Shown piece after piece: positions 24,469 to 32,868 of a stretch of 43,485 nucleotides of DNA. Below the pieces are notes generated by a model. The model ran no database searches. It saw only the letters and a program-made list of their open reading frames with translations, and was not told the DNA's origin. How positions within the stretch are numbered: the first letter of the stretch is position 1; every line of letters begins with the position of its first letter. The stretch spans positions 1-43,485 of the forward strand of contig NZ_FOTS01000044.1 in the NCBI RefSeq assembly GCF_900114615.1, written 5' to 3'. The position numbers and the translations under genes are program-made. This DNA comes from Pelosinus propionicus DSM 13327 (GTDB taxonomy: Bacteria; Bacillota; Negativicutes; DSM-13327).

Positions 24469-24750
24469 CTATTTTTTATAAACTTCCCACGCTTCTGAAA
24501 CTCTCTTGCGATACGATTCCAAACGATTGGACAGTACCTTTTCTTCCCTACGCCCAGCTTCTATGGATAAATCATATAAACTATTATTCATAGCATATAT
24601 AACTGCTTTCATTAAATCGAATAAAGGATCTGTATTTGTTTCACTACCATCTGTCTTTTCCTGCAGTCCTTTAATTAGAGTAATGGCAGCAGCGACCTTC
24701 TCTTCAGGTAATTGCTGAATAAGTTCAACTAACTCGGTTTTCGAATTCAT
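24469..24750 (-). CDS. Hypothetical protein, 93 residues
   Basis: I do not recognise a family. The N-terminal part (about 1-32, MNSKTELVELIQQLPEEKV...) is an amphipathic helix pattern like that of many small regulatory or antitoxin-like proteins. A short linker rich in T, D and E follows, and the C-terminal half is charged and helical (RREEKVLSNRLESYRKRV). No cysteines, signal peptide or membrane segment. ATG 24748-24750 has GAGGAGA upstream. It lies 26 bases after the gene for the nucleoid-associated-type protein and shares its terminator, so the two are probably co-transcribed. Confidence 0.75.
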   Translation of the reverse strand: MNSKTELVELIQQLPEEKVAAAITLIKGLQEKTDGSETNTDPLFDLMKAVIYAMNNSLYDLSIEAGRREEKVLSNRLESYRKRVSEAWEVYKK

Positions 24751-24776
24751 TTTATATTCTCCTCATTTCTCTTAGC

Positions 24777-25844
24777 TTATTCTTCTTCATTAAAATAGAC
24801 TTTATAAAAGTGCATACCTCTTTCGTCGTCAAAGCCTCTTTCAATAAACTGCATATTACCAGTTTCCGTTGTAGGGCTTTTTACTTTAATTTCGATTTCA
24901 GTATCTAGTTTAATCATATTTTTAAATTTCTTTTTGATACTCTTTACTGCAGGAGTGGAAATCGTAAACCCTTCTGCAGGTACAAATCCTTGATTCACTT
25001 CATAATTTTGTTTATGCTCTATAAATTGCTCGATTAATTCCGGTTCTTTCACAACAGATTGTACAAAATCATCCAAATGGAATTGATTATGCTTATCAAA
25101 ATATGCAACTGCCTCATTGACAAATACTACCTGATCTTTTTTATCCGCTTGATATATTTCTCCATAAATATTTTCCGCAAAATCTCTGCACACCTGCAAA
25201 CAATTTTCTGTATGAAAATACTCATCCTGTACATTCGTCAGGCGCAAGAATTCATCCTTCCAATATAAGGCTTGATTATCTCCCTTATTTACTGCATCAA
25301 CAATCGCAACTCGATAACCATCTTCGGAGTTTACGTTAAAAATAATACATCCCTTATCCAACTTTTTAACGTTAATCCCTTTATCACTGCCAATCATAAA
25401 CTCATCTGCATATTTGGTTACTTTTAAGTACGTTTCTTTTTTTTCTGTCTTAAAAATACCAATTCCATCAGCTTTTTGATCATTGATTATACAATCTTTA
25501 AAATATGCCATATAAAATTCCCCACCCTTAATTTGCGGATGAGAAGATTTTTCATATAAATGTTTTAAAATGCTAATTGATTGTTCATAAAAAGTTTCAG
25601 GTTCTATAAATATGCTACTTACATACATATATAATTCGTTTAAATGAATATCGGTTTCATGAAAAAATTTATACAATACTTTTTCTTTAAAGGATGATAA
25701 AAAATATTTTAGCAACAGTTCTTCTACATTGCCATCTTTCATATCATAAGAACTTGGAGAAAGAAAAACACCTTCATCCCGCAGCTTATTTCCAACTTTA
25801 TGTATTACTAACTGTTCTAAACTCATACTTGAAAAATCAAACAC
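24777..25844 (-). CDS. Nucleoid-associated protein, 37-kDa (YejK/NdpA-like) family
   Basis: A 355-residue protein resembling the 37-kDa nucleoid-associated family (NA37). It has LEQLVIHKVGNKLRDEG at the N-terminus, a central block with FYMAYFKDC, DGIGIFKTEKKETYLKV and DKGCIIFNVNSEDGYRVAIVD, and a C-terminal part with FTISTPAVKSIKKKFKNMIKLDTEIEI and FYKVYFNEE. The family is found in diverse bacteria, where members bind nucleoid DNA; its exact job is unclear. Some relatives occur in mobile or defence contexts, but nothing here indicates that. The start is GTG 25842-25844 after AAGGATG. It is followed closely by the 93-residue protein gene. Confidence 0.8.
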   Translation of the reverse strand: MFDFSSMSLEQLVIHKVGNKLRDEGVFLSPSSYDMKDGNVEELLLKYFLSSFKEKVLYKFFHETDIHLNELYMYVSSIFIEPETFYEQSISILKHLYEKSSHPQIKGGEFYMAYFKDCIINDQKADGIGIFKTEKKETYLKVTKYADEFMIGSDKGINVKKLDKGCIIFNVNSEDGYRVAIVDAVNKGDNQALYWKDEFLRLTNVQDEYFHTENCLQVCRDFAENIYGEIYQADKKDQVVFVNEAVAYFDKHNQFHLDDFVQSVVKEPELIEQFIEHKQNYEVNQGFVPAEGFTISTPAVKSIKKKFKNMIKLDTEIEIKVKSPTTETGNMQFIERGFDDERGMHFYKVYFNEEE

Positions 25845-25886
25845 CTATTTCATCCTTCCTACTACTGACAAACTTAGTATTTTATT

Positions 25887-25914
25887 ATTGTATCACATTT
25901 TTATACATTTTCAA
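25887..25914 (-). promoter_or_regulatory. SigmaA-type promoter of the nucleoid-associated protein gene
   Basis: On the minus strand TTGAAA (25914-25909) and TACAAT (25892-25887) are separated by 16 bases, about 40 bases before the GTG start. Confidence 0.55.
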
Positions 25915-25971
25915 TCTACCTTATGACTGATAAAGAAAAGAAGACTTGTTGTGTGGCTATATGCTATTAAG

Positions 25972-26015
25972 TAAGAAAACAGCCTAAATCTCGGGATAAG
26001 AGACTTAGACTGCTT
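25972..26015 (-). terminator. Intrinsic terminator of the lactate dehydrogenase/Etf operon
   Basis: AGTCTAAGTCTC (26011-26000, minus strand) pairs with GAGATTTAGGCT (25992-25981) around a seven-base loop, followed by GTTTTCTT. It begins nine bases past the dehydrogenase stop. Confidence 0.75.
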
Positions 26016-26019
26016 TTGC

Positions 26020-27447
26020 TTATGATTCGGCAATTGTACCAAGTAGAACGACTTTTCCAGGATTCATAATATTATTTGGATCAAAGGCTTCCTTCACTGT
26101 ACGTAACACTTTCTTTTGTCCTTCAGTCATGTGCTTATACATAGCTGATATTCTTTTTGCGCCAATGCCATGCTCGCCAGATAAGTTACCGTCAAGGGCA
26201 TATACAGCGTCATAGATTTCAGCTAACACAACATCTTTCAAATCATGCCAAGCGTGTTCATCGCGATCTTCGCGTAAAATGGTCGCATGAATATTTCCAT
26301 CACCCGCATGACCAGCACTAGGAATTTTGCAATCAAATTTTGCTGCAATTTTTTCAATCGCATCTAAAGCTGCGGGAATATTTGCGATTGGCACTACAAT
26401 ATCTTCCATACAATACACTGGACTCAGCATACGAAGTGCTTCCGCATAGGCTTTACGCGATTTCCAGATGCGATCTTGTGTAGAAATATTATCTGCTACG
26501 AATACTTCAAGAGCACCATTTTCTTTACATAACTTTCCGATGGTTTCATAATCTTCTTGTATTTGCAGTTCCGTATTGCCATCCACTTCACAGATAATGT
26601 ATGCGCCTGCATCACTAAATGGCAGCTTTTTATTCAAATACAATTCTGCTGCTTTAATTGACAAACTATCCATAAATTCAACAGCAGTCGGGATAATACC
26701 AGCAGTCATTATCTTAGGTACTACTTTAATAGCAGATTGCATGTCTGGAAAAGGAACTAACAAATCAGCGACATATTGAGGCAATGGCATTAATTTCAAC
26801 CAAATTTTAGTAATGATTCCCAATGTACCTTCTGAACCAACCATTAGATGTACCATGTCATAGAAAGTAACATCTTTTACGTTCTTACCACCATAAACAA
26901 CAATTTCTCCATCAGGCATAACCACTTCTAAGCCATATACATGACGTCCTGTTACACCGTATTTAATGGCTTTGTTGCCACCAGCATTTGTTGCAACATT
27001 ACCCCCAATGAAGGAAGATTCTGCTGAACAAGGATCACCTGCATAAAAAAGATTTAACTCTTTCGCTTCTTTTTGCACATCTCCTGTCGTAACGCCAGGC
27101 TCTAAGACCATGAATAAATTTTCTTTGTCGATTTCTAGAATTTTATTCATTTTTTCTAACGAAAGTACCATACCACCATGAAGTGGAACAGCACCTGCTG
27201 CAAGTCCAGAACCGCCGCCTCTAGGCGTAATGGGAATCAATTCACGATTTGCCAGCTTCACAACTTCCGCAATCTGCTGAGCATTTTCCGGTTTTATAAC
27301 AACTTCAGGCATTTTTTCCCAAAGTTTATCAGATGTTTCGTCACGAGAGTACATTTCCATTTTTTCTTCATCCACAACTACGTTGGCTTTACCTAGAATT
27401 GCTTCTAATTGTTTAATGATGTTCTCTGTTACTTTGTTAAATTGCAT
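26020..27447 (-). CDS. FAD-linked D-lactate/glycolate dehydrogenase (GlcD/LctD-like)
   Basis: A 475-residue flavoprotein of the VAO/GlcD family. The FAD-binding PCMH domain is seen in VIKPENAQQIAEVVKLANRE, TPRGGGSGLAAGAVPLHGG and FIGGNVATNAGGNKAIKYG. The C-terminal FAD-oxidase domain ends with SAGHAGDGNIHATIL, LSGEHGIGAKR and FDPNNIMNPGKV. Directly upstream are etfA and etfB, so the three genes match the lactate dehydrogenase/Etf complex (LctBCD) of acetogens. There, electrons from NADH and ferredoxin chemistry are coupled to lactate oxidation by flavin-based bifurcation or confurcation. The gene starts at ATG 27445-27447 behind AAGGAGG, 16 bases after etfA. Confidence 0.9.
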   Translation of the reverse strand: MQFNKVTENIIKQLEAILGKANVVVDEEKMEMYSRDETSDKLWEKMPEVVIKPENAQQIAEVVKLANRELIPITPRGGGSGLAAGAVPLHGGMVLSLEKMNKILEIDKENLFMVLEPGVTTGDVQKEAKELNLFYAGDPCSAESSFIGGNVATNAGGNKAIKYGVTGRHVYGLEVVMPDGEIVVYGGKNVKDVTFYDMVHLMVGSEGTLGIITKIWLKLMPLPQYVADLLVPFPDMQSAIKVVPKIMTAGIIPTAVEFMDSLSIKAAELYLNKKLPFSDAGAYIICEVDGNTELQIQEDYETIGKLCKENGALEVFVADNISTQDRIWKSRKAYAEALRMLSPVYCMEDIVVPIANIPAALDAIEKIAAKFDCKIPSAGHAGDGNIHATILREDRDEHAWHDLKDVVLAEIYDAVYALDGNLSGEHGIGAKRISAMYKHMTEGQKKVLRTVKEAFDPNNIMNPGKVVLLGTIAES

Positions 27448-27463
27448 TACTACCCCTACCTCC

Positions 27464-28507
27464 TTATGCTTTAGCTTTCATTTTTTTAACTGTTTCAATC
27501 AGCATAGGCACCACTTCAAACACATCGCCTACAATACCGAAGTCGGCCACTTTGAAGATTTGTGCTTCAGGGTCTTTATTGATTGCCACAATAACGTCCG
27601 AGGTCTGCATACCTGCTAAAAATTGAATTTTACCTGCAATCCCCATCGCAATAATTAATTTAGGAGAGACGGTTTTACCAGAAAGTCCGATTTGGTGAGG
27701 ATACGTGGACCAGCCAAGTTCAACAGCATCACGGGTAGCGCCTACAGCAGCCCCCATTAGGTCGGCTAATTCTTCTACTAATTTAAATCCTGCGGCATTT
27801 TTCATTCCTTTACCACCAGCAATAATTACATCTGCTTCTTCAATGCTTACTGCTTGTGTAGTATCTATAATGAATTCTAAGAACTTTTCAACTGTCATTG
27901 TTGTTGCGCCTGCATAATTCTTAACAATGATTTGACCCGTTCTAGAGGTATCTACAGGAGATTGTTTTGCGGATCTTGGACGTACGGTTGCCATCTGTGG
28001 ACGTGTATCAGGCGTCTTAATGGTAGCCATAATATTGCCGCCAATTGCTGGACGCGTTTGCAGTAAGAGCTTTGTATCAGGATCGATAGTAAGTTCTGTA
28101 CAATCAGCTGTTAATCCAGTATTGGTTTTAGCTGCAACTAAAGGCATTACTGTACGACCCGTAGTTGTTGCACCAGCGATGATAACTTCTGGCTTTTCTT
28201 CATTTACCAAGCGAGTAATTGCATTGCTATAAGGCTGGGTTAAGAAATTTTTAAATATAGGATCTTGGATAAAGAAGACTTTATCTGCACCACGCAGAAT
28301 GACTTCGTCCAAATTCTCAATTTCGTCACCTAACAGTACACAGGCAAGTTCACAGCCAAGGTCATCGGCAATTCCACGTCCCCAAGTTAAGAGTTCAAAA
28401 GTAACGGCTTGAATTTTTCCATCCCGTTGTTCACCTAGTATAAATACACCTTTAAACTCGGAAAGATTCTTAGCTTCCGCTATGCTGCAATTTACATACA
28501 TTGACAT
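27464..28507 (-). CDS. etfA: Electron transfer flavoprotein alpha subunit
   Basis: A 347-residue EtfA. The N-terminal alpha/beta domain is followed by the C-terminal FAD-binding domain with VIIAGGKGMKNAAGFKLVEE, VGATRDAVELGW, YPHQIGLSGKTVSPKLIIA, GIAGKIQFLAGMQTSDVIVA and INKDPEAQIFKVADFGIVGD. No cysteine-rich ferredoxin domain precedes it, although the acetogen LctC carries one. ATG 28505-28507 follows AGGGAGG, 18 bases after etfB. It would form the flavin-carrying heterodimer with EtfB and pass electrons between NADH, ferredoxin and the adjacent lactate dehydrogenase. Confidence 0.94.
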   Translation of the reverse strand: MSMYVNCSIAEAKNLSEFKGVFILGEQRDGKIQAVTFELLTWGRGIADDLGCELACVLLGDEIENLDEVILRGADKVFFIQDPIFKNFLTQPYSNAITRLVNEEKPEVIIAGATTTGRTVMPLVAAKTNTGLTADCTELTIDPDTKLLLQTRPAIGGNIMATIKTPDTRPQMATVRPRSAKQSPVDTSRTGQIIVKNYAGATTMTVEKFLEFIIDTTQAVSIEEADVIIAGGKGMKNAAGFKLVEELADLMGAAVGATRDAVELGWSTYPHQIGLSGKTVSPKLIIAMGIAGKIQFLAGMQTSDVIVAINKDPEAQIFKVADFGIVGDVFEVVPMLIETVKKMKAKA

Positions 28508-28525
28508 CTTTATTGTTACCTCCCT

Positions 28526-29314
28526 TTATAAAACATCCTTTTGAACTAAGAACGACAACAATTCATCAATTGGCTGCATTGTCGCATTGGCCTTAACCAT
28601 AATCGTATCCCGAGAAAGTTTAGGGCTAAAAATTTTAACCACACGAGTTGGTGATCCAGTTAAACCAAGTTCGCTTTTGTCAAAGCCAAGTTCTGCATTT
28701 CCAAGCATTGGAACATCGACTTTTTTTGCTTTTAACTTGCCATCTAACGTAGGGAATCCTGTATCACTAATATCTTTATTTACAGAAACGAGTACTGGGA
28801 AAGTAACTTGAACTCTTTCAAAACCACTTTCAACTGTACGTTTAACAATAACACCGTCTTCTAATACTTCTAAGGCAGAAACATAGGTTTGTGCAGGGAC
28901 TCCAAGATAGTGAGCAATCATGGCTGCGGTCTGACCAGTTTCGCCATCAGTAGCCCGCTCTCCACAGAGAATCATATCAAAATCGCCTGTTTTCTTGATA
29001 GCTGCAGCAATCACTTTCGCTGTTGCAATCGTATCAGACCCAGCAAACTCTCTGCCTGATACTAAAACTCCATCATCAGCCCCCATCGCAATTGCTTCTT
29101 TGATTGCTTTCATCGCTGAAATTGGACCCATGCTAACAGCAGTGATTTTGACATCAGGATAGGTATTCTTAATTCGAATTGCCTCAGCCAATGCATTTTC
29201 ATCTAAGGGATTAATAATCGTATCTTTACCAGTACGCACCATGACACCGGTTACAGGATCTAATTTTACCGAATCAGTTCCGGGAACCTGCTTTACAAGA
29301 ACTATAATTTTCAA
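28526..29314 (-). CDS. etfB: Electron transfer flavoprotein beta subunit
   Basis: A 262-residue EtfB: MKIIVLVKQVPGT, then NPLDENALAEAIRIK, VSMGP, AIAMGADDGVLVSG, DTIATAKVIAAAI, MILCGERATDGETGQTAA and PVLVSV. The ERATDGETGQT loop resembles that of bifurcating-type Etf proteins, which bind a second flavin in EtfB. The start is TTG 29312-29314 behind TAGGAGGTG. It is the first gene of the etfB-etfA-dehydrogenase operon. Bifurcation is inferred from gene order and this loop, not proven. Confidence 0.94.
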   Translation of the reverse strand: MKIIVLVKQVPGTDSVKLDPVTGVMVRTGKDTIINPLDENALAEAIRIKNTYPDVKITAVSMGPISAMKAIKEAIAMGADDGVLVSGREFAGSDTIATAKVIAAAIKKTGDFDMILCGERATDGETGQTAAMIAHYLGVPAQTYVSALEVLEDGVIVKRTVESGFERVQVTFPVLVSVNKDISDTGFPTLDGKLKAKKVDVPMLGNAELGFDKSELGLTGSPTRVVKIFSPKLSRDTIMVKANATMQPIDELLSFLVQKDVL

Positions 29315-29660
29315 ATAAATACACCTCCTATTTTACTCTGCAAAATTACGGGACTTTAGAACTTAATATATATTTTCACAATATTTTCTAAATATTGCAA
29401 AAAGCCTAAATAAACTGTATTTAGCGAATTTAGTATTTTATCGGACAATTCTTGTTTTTTATTTTACAACAGAATATACAAGAGGTAAAATCTTTTATAG
29501 TAATCGCACTCATGCGTTTTAGCTATACATAATTGTGAAGTAATTCTCGTATAGAATGTTACTTTTTTAACTTACTTAATCTTGATTTTTTACTACTGCT
29601 GAAGGCTGATCGCTGCTTACTTTTCAGAAAAATCAACTTTGTTGGTCATTTCACAATCTA
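29315..29660. other. Gene-free leader region of the etfB operon
   Basis: No gene was found. The clearest structure is the dyad CAATATTT-TCT-AAATATTG at 29379-29397 (perfect 8-bp arms), 65-83 bases before the etfB start. It is a candidate operator, since it lies where a repressor or redox regulator would act. The -10/-35 elements are not distinct enough to call. Confidence 0.45.
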
Positions 29661-29702
29661 AAAATGGTTGTTTTCTGAATAACAGAAAACAACCATTTTT
29701 TA
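29661..29702 (-). terminator. Strong intrinsic terminator after the FliK-like gene
   Basis: AAAATGGTTGTTTTCTG at 29661-29677 and CAGAAAACAACCATTTT at 29683-29699 form a perfect 17-bp stem with a five-base loop, 20 bases after the stop at 29719. Runs of A on one side and T on the other would allow termination in both directions. Confidence 0.85.
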
Positions 29703-29718
29703 ACGTATTATGTGAAAA

Positions 29719-31590
29719 TTAAATTTTATTTATCATAATATTTGTAAGTGCAAGAGTCGTATCCTCAATACTTTTTCGAATGCCCGGCAAGTTTTGTTTA
29801 AATTCACTGATTGCTTCTGTATCAGGAAAAAAGACTCGCAAATCTAATTTATTTTCTTCATATAGCCGAAATACACTATCCACAATACCAATATTTTTCG
29901 TATCCACACTTACTCTCATCCATGTTTCAAATTGCCGTTTTGCACTCTGATTACTGTTTTCTTTTTCTTGGTGATATATATGAATATGGGTAGGATAAGA
30001 TGTTCCATCGGCGAAATAGAGTGGTACCGAAAAGGACAGCGTTTTATGATCGACTTGCCTTTCCGTATCACCGGCAATTGATTTATACATCGAATGAGCT
30101 AATTCTTTTATAGTATTTGCCGACCTTTGCAAATTCTGCGAATCTGCATTTTGCCATGGCTGTGCTCCTGCAGCTTTTAGCAGCACCCACATTTTCGATA
30201 GTTCCGGCAATTTACTTTTGGCTGCCATCTCCTGTAATGCCTGGGGTATATTCTGCTCCACGGCCTTTGTCAGCTGTTCTAATCCAGACTGGGCATTCTC
30301 CAACAATTTGGCTTGCTGCAAAGACAGTTGTTGATTAACCTTTCTCATAAGTGCTGTTAACTGCTCAATTGTTGTGGTGGTTCCTACTAATTGCTTTGCA
30401 ACTAAAGCTAGTAAATCCGATGCTGGTGCTGCCAAAGATTTCGCATTCATATTCTCGCTCAGTTTTGATACAAGATTTTTGACTTGTTCCGATAGTTTTC
30501 CATTTAATAGTGCTGCATTTTCAAGCGTTTTTCCTAAGTTCACTAGATTTTGTTCTGTTATGCCTTGCTTAATAAGCTGCTGCACTGTTTTACCAATCTC
30601 CTGCGGAAGACTTTGCCCAAAAGCTTCCAGCTTTGCAGCCACCGCACTTTTGTCAGTTGATGCTTTCATTTCCTGTAGAAGATGATCTAATGCATCTGCA
30701 GCCTGTTGGAGAACCTTAGGTGCAATATCTTTAAATTGCTGGGCCTCTACCGTTTTTGCAATTGACCAGATTTCAGGTAAATCGGGCAAGCCACTTTCCG
30801 CTGCTTGCTGCGGTGTCAGCGGCATCTTACTTTCCAATATCTTCATCAATTGGGTAACAGCTTTCTGGTCATTTTCCGTAAGCTGACTCATATTCTCTGG
30901 CATAATTTGCTGCAATAATTGTTTTGCGATCTGTTTTACATCACCTTGGGATAAACTGCTGCCACCAGCAAGCTGTTTGGCGAGCTGCAGTATTATAGTT
31001 TCGTGGCTATCACTGTCAAATTGCTGCAAGTTCTCTGAAGAGAGCTGCTGTAAAAATTGTTCTACAGCCTGCTTAAGATTGCTTTGCACTAAAACTGTCC
31101 CTTCTTTAGCTAATAACAGTAACTGATTAGCCAATTGCTCAGGGGAGATTCCATCTTGCCCTTTTAAAAATTCTGCCACTTTATTTAAAAAAAGTTTTAC
31201 ATCTTGATACGTATCCTGCTTCAAGGTTAAAGCTAATTCTAAGATGTTCCCTAAATTATGAAGCTGCTCTGCGATATTTTTCTGGGCTTTTAATAAGTAA
31301 TCCATCCCCTGAGAAACATCCTTGGTTGACGACATTTGCTGCAAAAGCTGCTGGACAATCTTCTTTATATCTTCTGGCAATGATTGCAGTAATTGTTCCC
31401 GATTTTGCAGTGACTTTGCTAAGTCCGCCAGCTTTGCTTGGATACTATTTTCTAAGTTAACTTGAAAATCTTTTTGCAACAATTGATTACTGCTTGATAC
31501 TTCACTTACTTCTTGAGATTGTTGAGTGCTCCCTATTTGAGCAGTTTCTGTAACTTTTCCAGGCATCTGAGGAGCCTTCCCAATTTCCAT
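29719..31590 (-). CDS. FliK-like Gln/Leu-rich protein with internal duplication
   Basis: A 623-residue, largely helical protein rich in Q, L, A and K. No signal peptide or membrane segment. Residues about 268-308 (LPDLPEIWSIAKTVEAQQ...) and 461-501 (LPELSKMWVLLKAAGAQP...) are two copies of one 40-residue unit, and LAKQL/LLQQ helices recur throughout. The C-terminal about 100 residues (SFSVPLYFADGTSYPTHIHI, ETWMRVSVDTKNIGIVDSVF, KLDLRVFFPD) resemble the beta-rich FliK/Flg_hook domain of hook-length control proteins. No flagellar gene is in the window, so this would be an orphan. ATG 31588-31590 follows AGAGGTGG. The FliK relationship is a pattern-level judgement. Confidence 0.6.
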   Translation of the reverse strand: MEIGKAPQMPGKVTETAQIGSTQQSQEVSEVSSSNQLLQKDFQVNLENSIQAKLADLAKSLQNREQLLQSLPEDIKKIVQQLLQQMSSTKDVSQGMDYLLKAQKNIAEQLHNLGNILELALTLKQDTYQDVKLFLNKVAEFLKGQDGISPEQLANQLLLLAKEGTVLVQSNLKQAVEQFLQQLSSENLQQFDSDSHETIILQLAKQLAGGSSLSQGDVKQIAKQLLQQIMPENMSQLTENDQKAVTQLMKILESKMPLTPQQAAESGLPDLPEIWSIAKTVEAQQFKDIAPKVLQQAADALDHLLQEMKASTDKSAVAAKLEAFGQSLPQEIGKTVQQLIKQGITEQNLVNLGKTLENAALLNGKLSEQVKNLVSKLSENMNAKSLAAPASDLLALVAKQLVGTTTTIEQLTALMRKVNQQLSLQQAKLLENAQSGLEQLTKAVEQNIPQALQEMAAKSKLPELSKMWVLLKAAGAQPWQNADSQNLQRSANTIKELAHSMYKSIAGDTERQVDHKTLSFSVPLYFADGTSYPTHIHIYHQEKENSNQSAKRQFETWMRVSVDTKNIGIVDSVFRLYEENKLDLRVFFPDTEAISEFKQNLPGIRKSIEDTTLALTNIMINKI

Positions 31591-31683
31591 ATATCCACCT
31601 CTATTTAGCGTCCATTATACTACCAGTATACGGTAAACGATTATAGAATCCTAGTCTAAAATTAAGAAAATACTTCGCATTCA

Positions 31684-31717
31684 AGAAAAAACCAGTCTGC
31701 ATGTGAATACAGACTGG
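31684..31717 (-). terminator. Intrinsic terminator of the VTT-family gene
   Basis: CCAGTCTG at 31692-31699 pairs with CAGACTGG at 31710-31717 around a ten-base loop. On the minus strand the stem is followed by TTTTTTC, 30 bases past the stop at 31747. Confidence 0.85.
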
Positions 31718-31746
31718 CATTAAACTAGAATTAATACACGCTATGT

Positions 31747-32322
31747 TTAGCTTAGTTTTCTTTGAGGAGCTTTCCTCATCACTGCAATTCCCACGATAAG
31801 AAGAACGATAAAGATGGTTATGCCAATCATAAAGACATTGGAGTAAGTTTTAATTAGCTCAATCGCCTGCGGCCCGTAATAAAAGATCAAGATTCCTTCC
31901 AAGAGAAATCGTTTCCCTCTTCCAAAAACTGAAGCAATTAAAAAGACTACCATATTAATGCGAAAGACACCGGAACTAATGCTGACAAATTTATATGGAA
32001 TTGGTGCAAGGGCAGCAAGAAAGATAGCCCATCCTCCATATTGTTCCAGCCAACCGTTAATTTTCTCCACGTATTTATTTGGAACATATTTTTTTACGGC
32101 AATAATTCCATATTTATTGCCAATAAAGTATCCAACAATCCCACCTAATACTGAACCGACGGTCGCGATAACCGAATAATAAATGGCCTTTTCAGGAACG
32201 GACAAAGCCATAGGAACCAATAGCAAGTCAGGTAAAATCGGTGAAAAAATCGATTCGATAAAAGATATGATAAAGAGTCCCAATACCCCAAAATTTTGAA
32301 AGAATACTATTAATTGTTCCAC
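31747..32322 (-). CDS. VTT-domain (DedA/YqaA-like) membrane protein
   Basis: A 191-residue inner-membrane protein with the VTT/SNARE-associated fold. There is a re-entrant N-terminal segment (FFQNFGVLGLFIISFIESIFSPILPDLLLVPMAL), GSVLGGIVGYFIGNKYG, and FLAALAPIPYKFVSISSGVFRINMVVFLIAS carrying the conserved proline-centred second re-entrant loop. A final hydrophobic helix and the basic tail RKAPQRKLS follow. DedA-family proteins flip lipids such as undecaprenyl phosphate or support membrane potential; for the YqaA branch the substrate is unknown. It is single-gene and divergent from the lrgA-like gene. Confidence 0.88.
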   Translation of the reverse strand: MEQLIVFFQNFGVLGLFIISFIESIFSPILPDLLLVPMALSVPEKAIYYSVIATVGSVLGGIVGYFIGNKYGIIAVKKYVPNKYVEKINGWLEQYGGWAIFLAALAPIPYKFVSISSGVFRINMVVFLIASVFGRGKRFLLEGILIFYYGPQAIELIKTYSNVFMIGITIFIVLLIVGIAVMRKAPQRKLS

Positions 32323-32489
32323 TACTACACCTCAATAAAAATATACGTTATAAAAGTATTATATACTAAATTCAATTAAAATGTATATAATGAGCATTAT
32401 TTTCCTAAATTCTATTACTCATTATTCAGATTTACGTTATACTATAGACTTAAACTACTTGTACATCATACATGGAGAGGTGATCCTGA

Positions 32490-32867
32490 TTGCACAATCT
32501 ACTAAAAACAGTCGGACAAATATTCTTATTATGGCTGATTTATTTTATCAGTACGTGGATCGTAGAGTTCTTTCACCTGCCAATACCGGGCAGTGTACTG
32601 GGCATGCTGCTATTGTTTTTACTGCTCTCTGGGGGCATTATCAAAGAAGAATGGCTTGCTCTTGGCGCAAATCCATTACTTAAACATCTATCCTTTTTCT
32701 TCATTCCTATCGCCGTGGGTCTTATGGAATGGGGAAAGTTATTTACCGAAAAAGGACATCTTCTCTTCCTGCCTTTAGTCATTAGTGCTTTAGTCGCTTT
32801 GATCGCAACTGGAATCGTTGTTCAATCTCTGATTAAATCTCGTAAACAAGAAGGAGGATCGAACTAG
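32490..32867 (+). CDS. CidA/LrgA family membrane protein
   Basis: A 125-residue protein with four hydrophobic helices. LPIPGSVLGMLLLFLLL is the family's signature helix, and HLSFFFIPIAVGLMEW follows. The start is TTG 32490-32492, nine bases after GGAGAGG; no in-frame ATG fits. It is paired with an LrgB gene one base downstream. The family was described as holin-like regulators of autolysis, and some pairs are now known as pyruvate or related organic-acid facilitators. With lactate dehydrogenase genes 5 kb away, a pyruvate role is attractive but unproven. Confidence 0.9.
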   Translation: MHNLLKTVGQIFLLWLIYFISTWIVEFFHLPIPGSVLGMLLLFLLLSGGIIKEEWLALGANPLLKHLSFFFIPIAVGLMEWGKLFTEKGHLLFLPLVISALVALIATGIVVQSLIKSRKQEGGSN

Positions 32868-32868
32868 T

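Noticed and set aside
29315-29460. Possible -24/-12 promoter before etfB
   Set aside because: A GG and a TTGCA are present, but their spacing is six bases instead of ten, so sigma-54 recognition is not expected.
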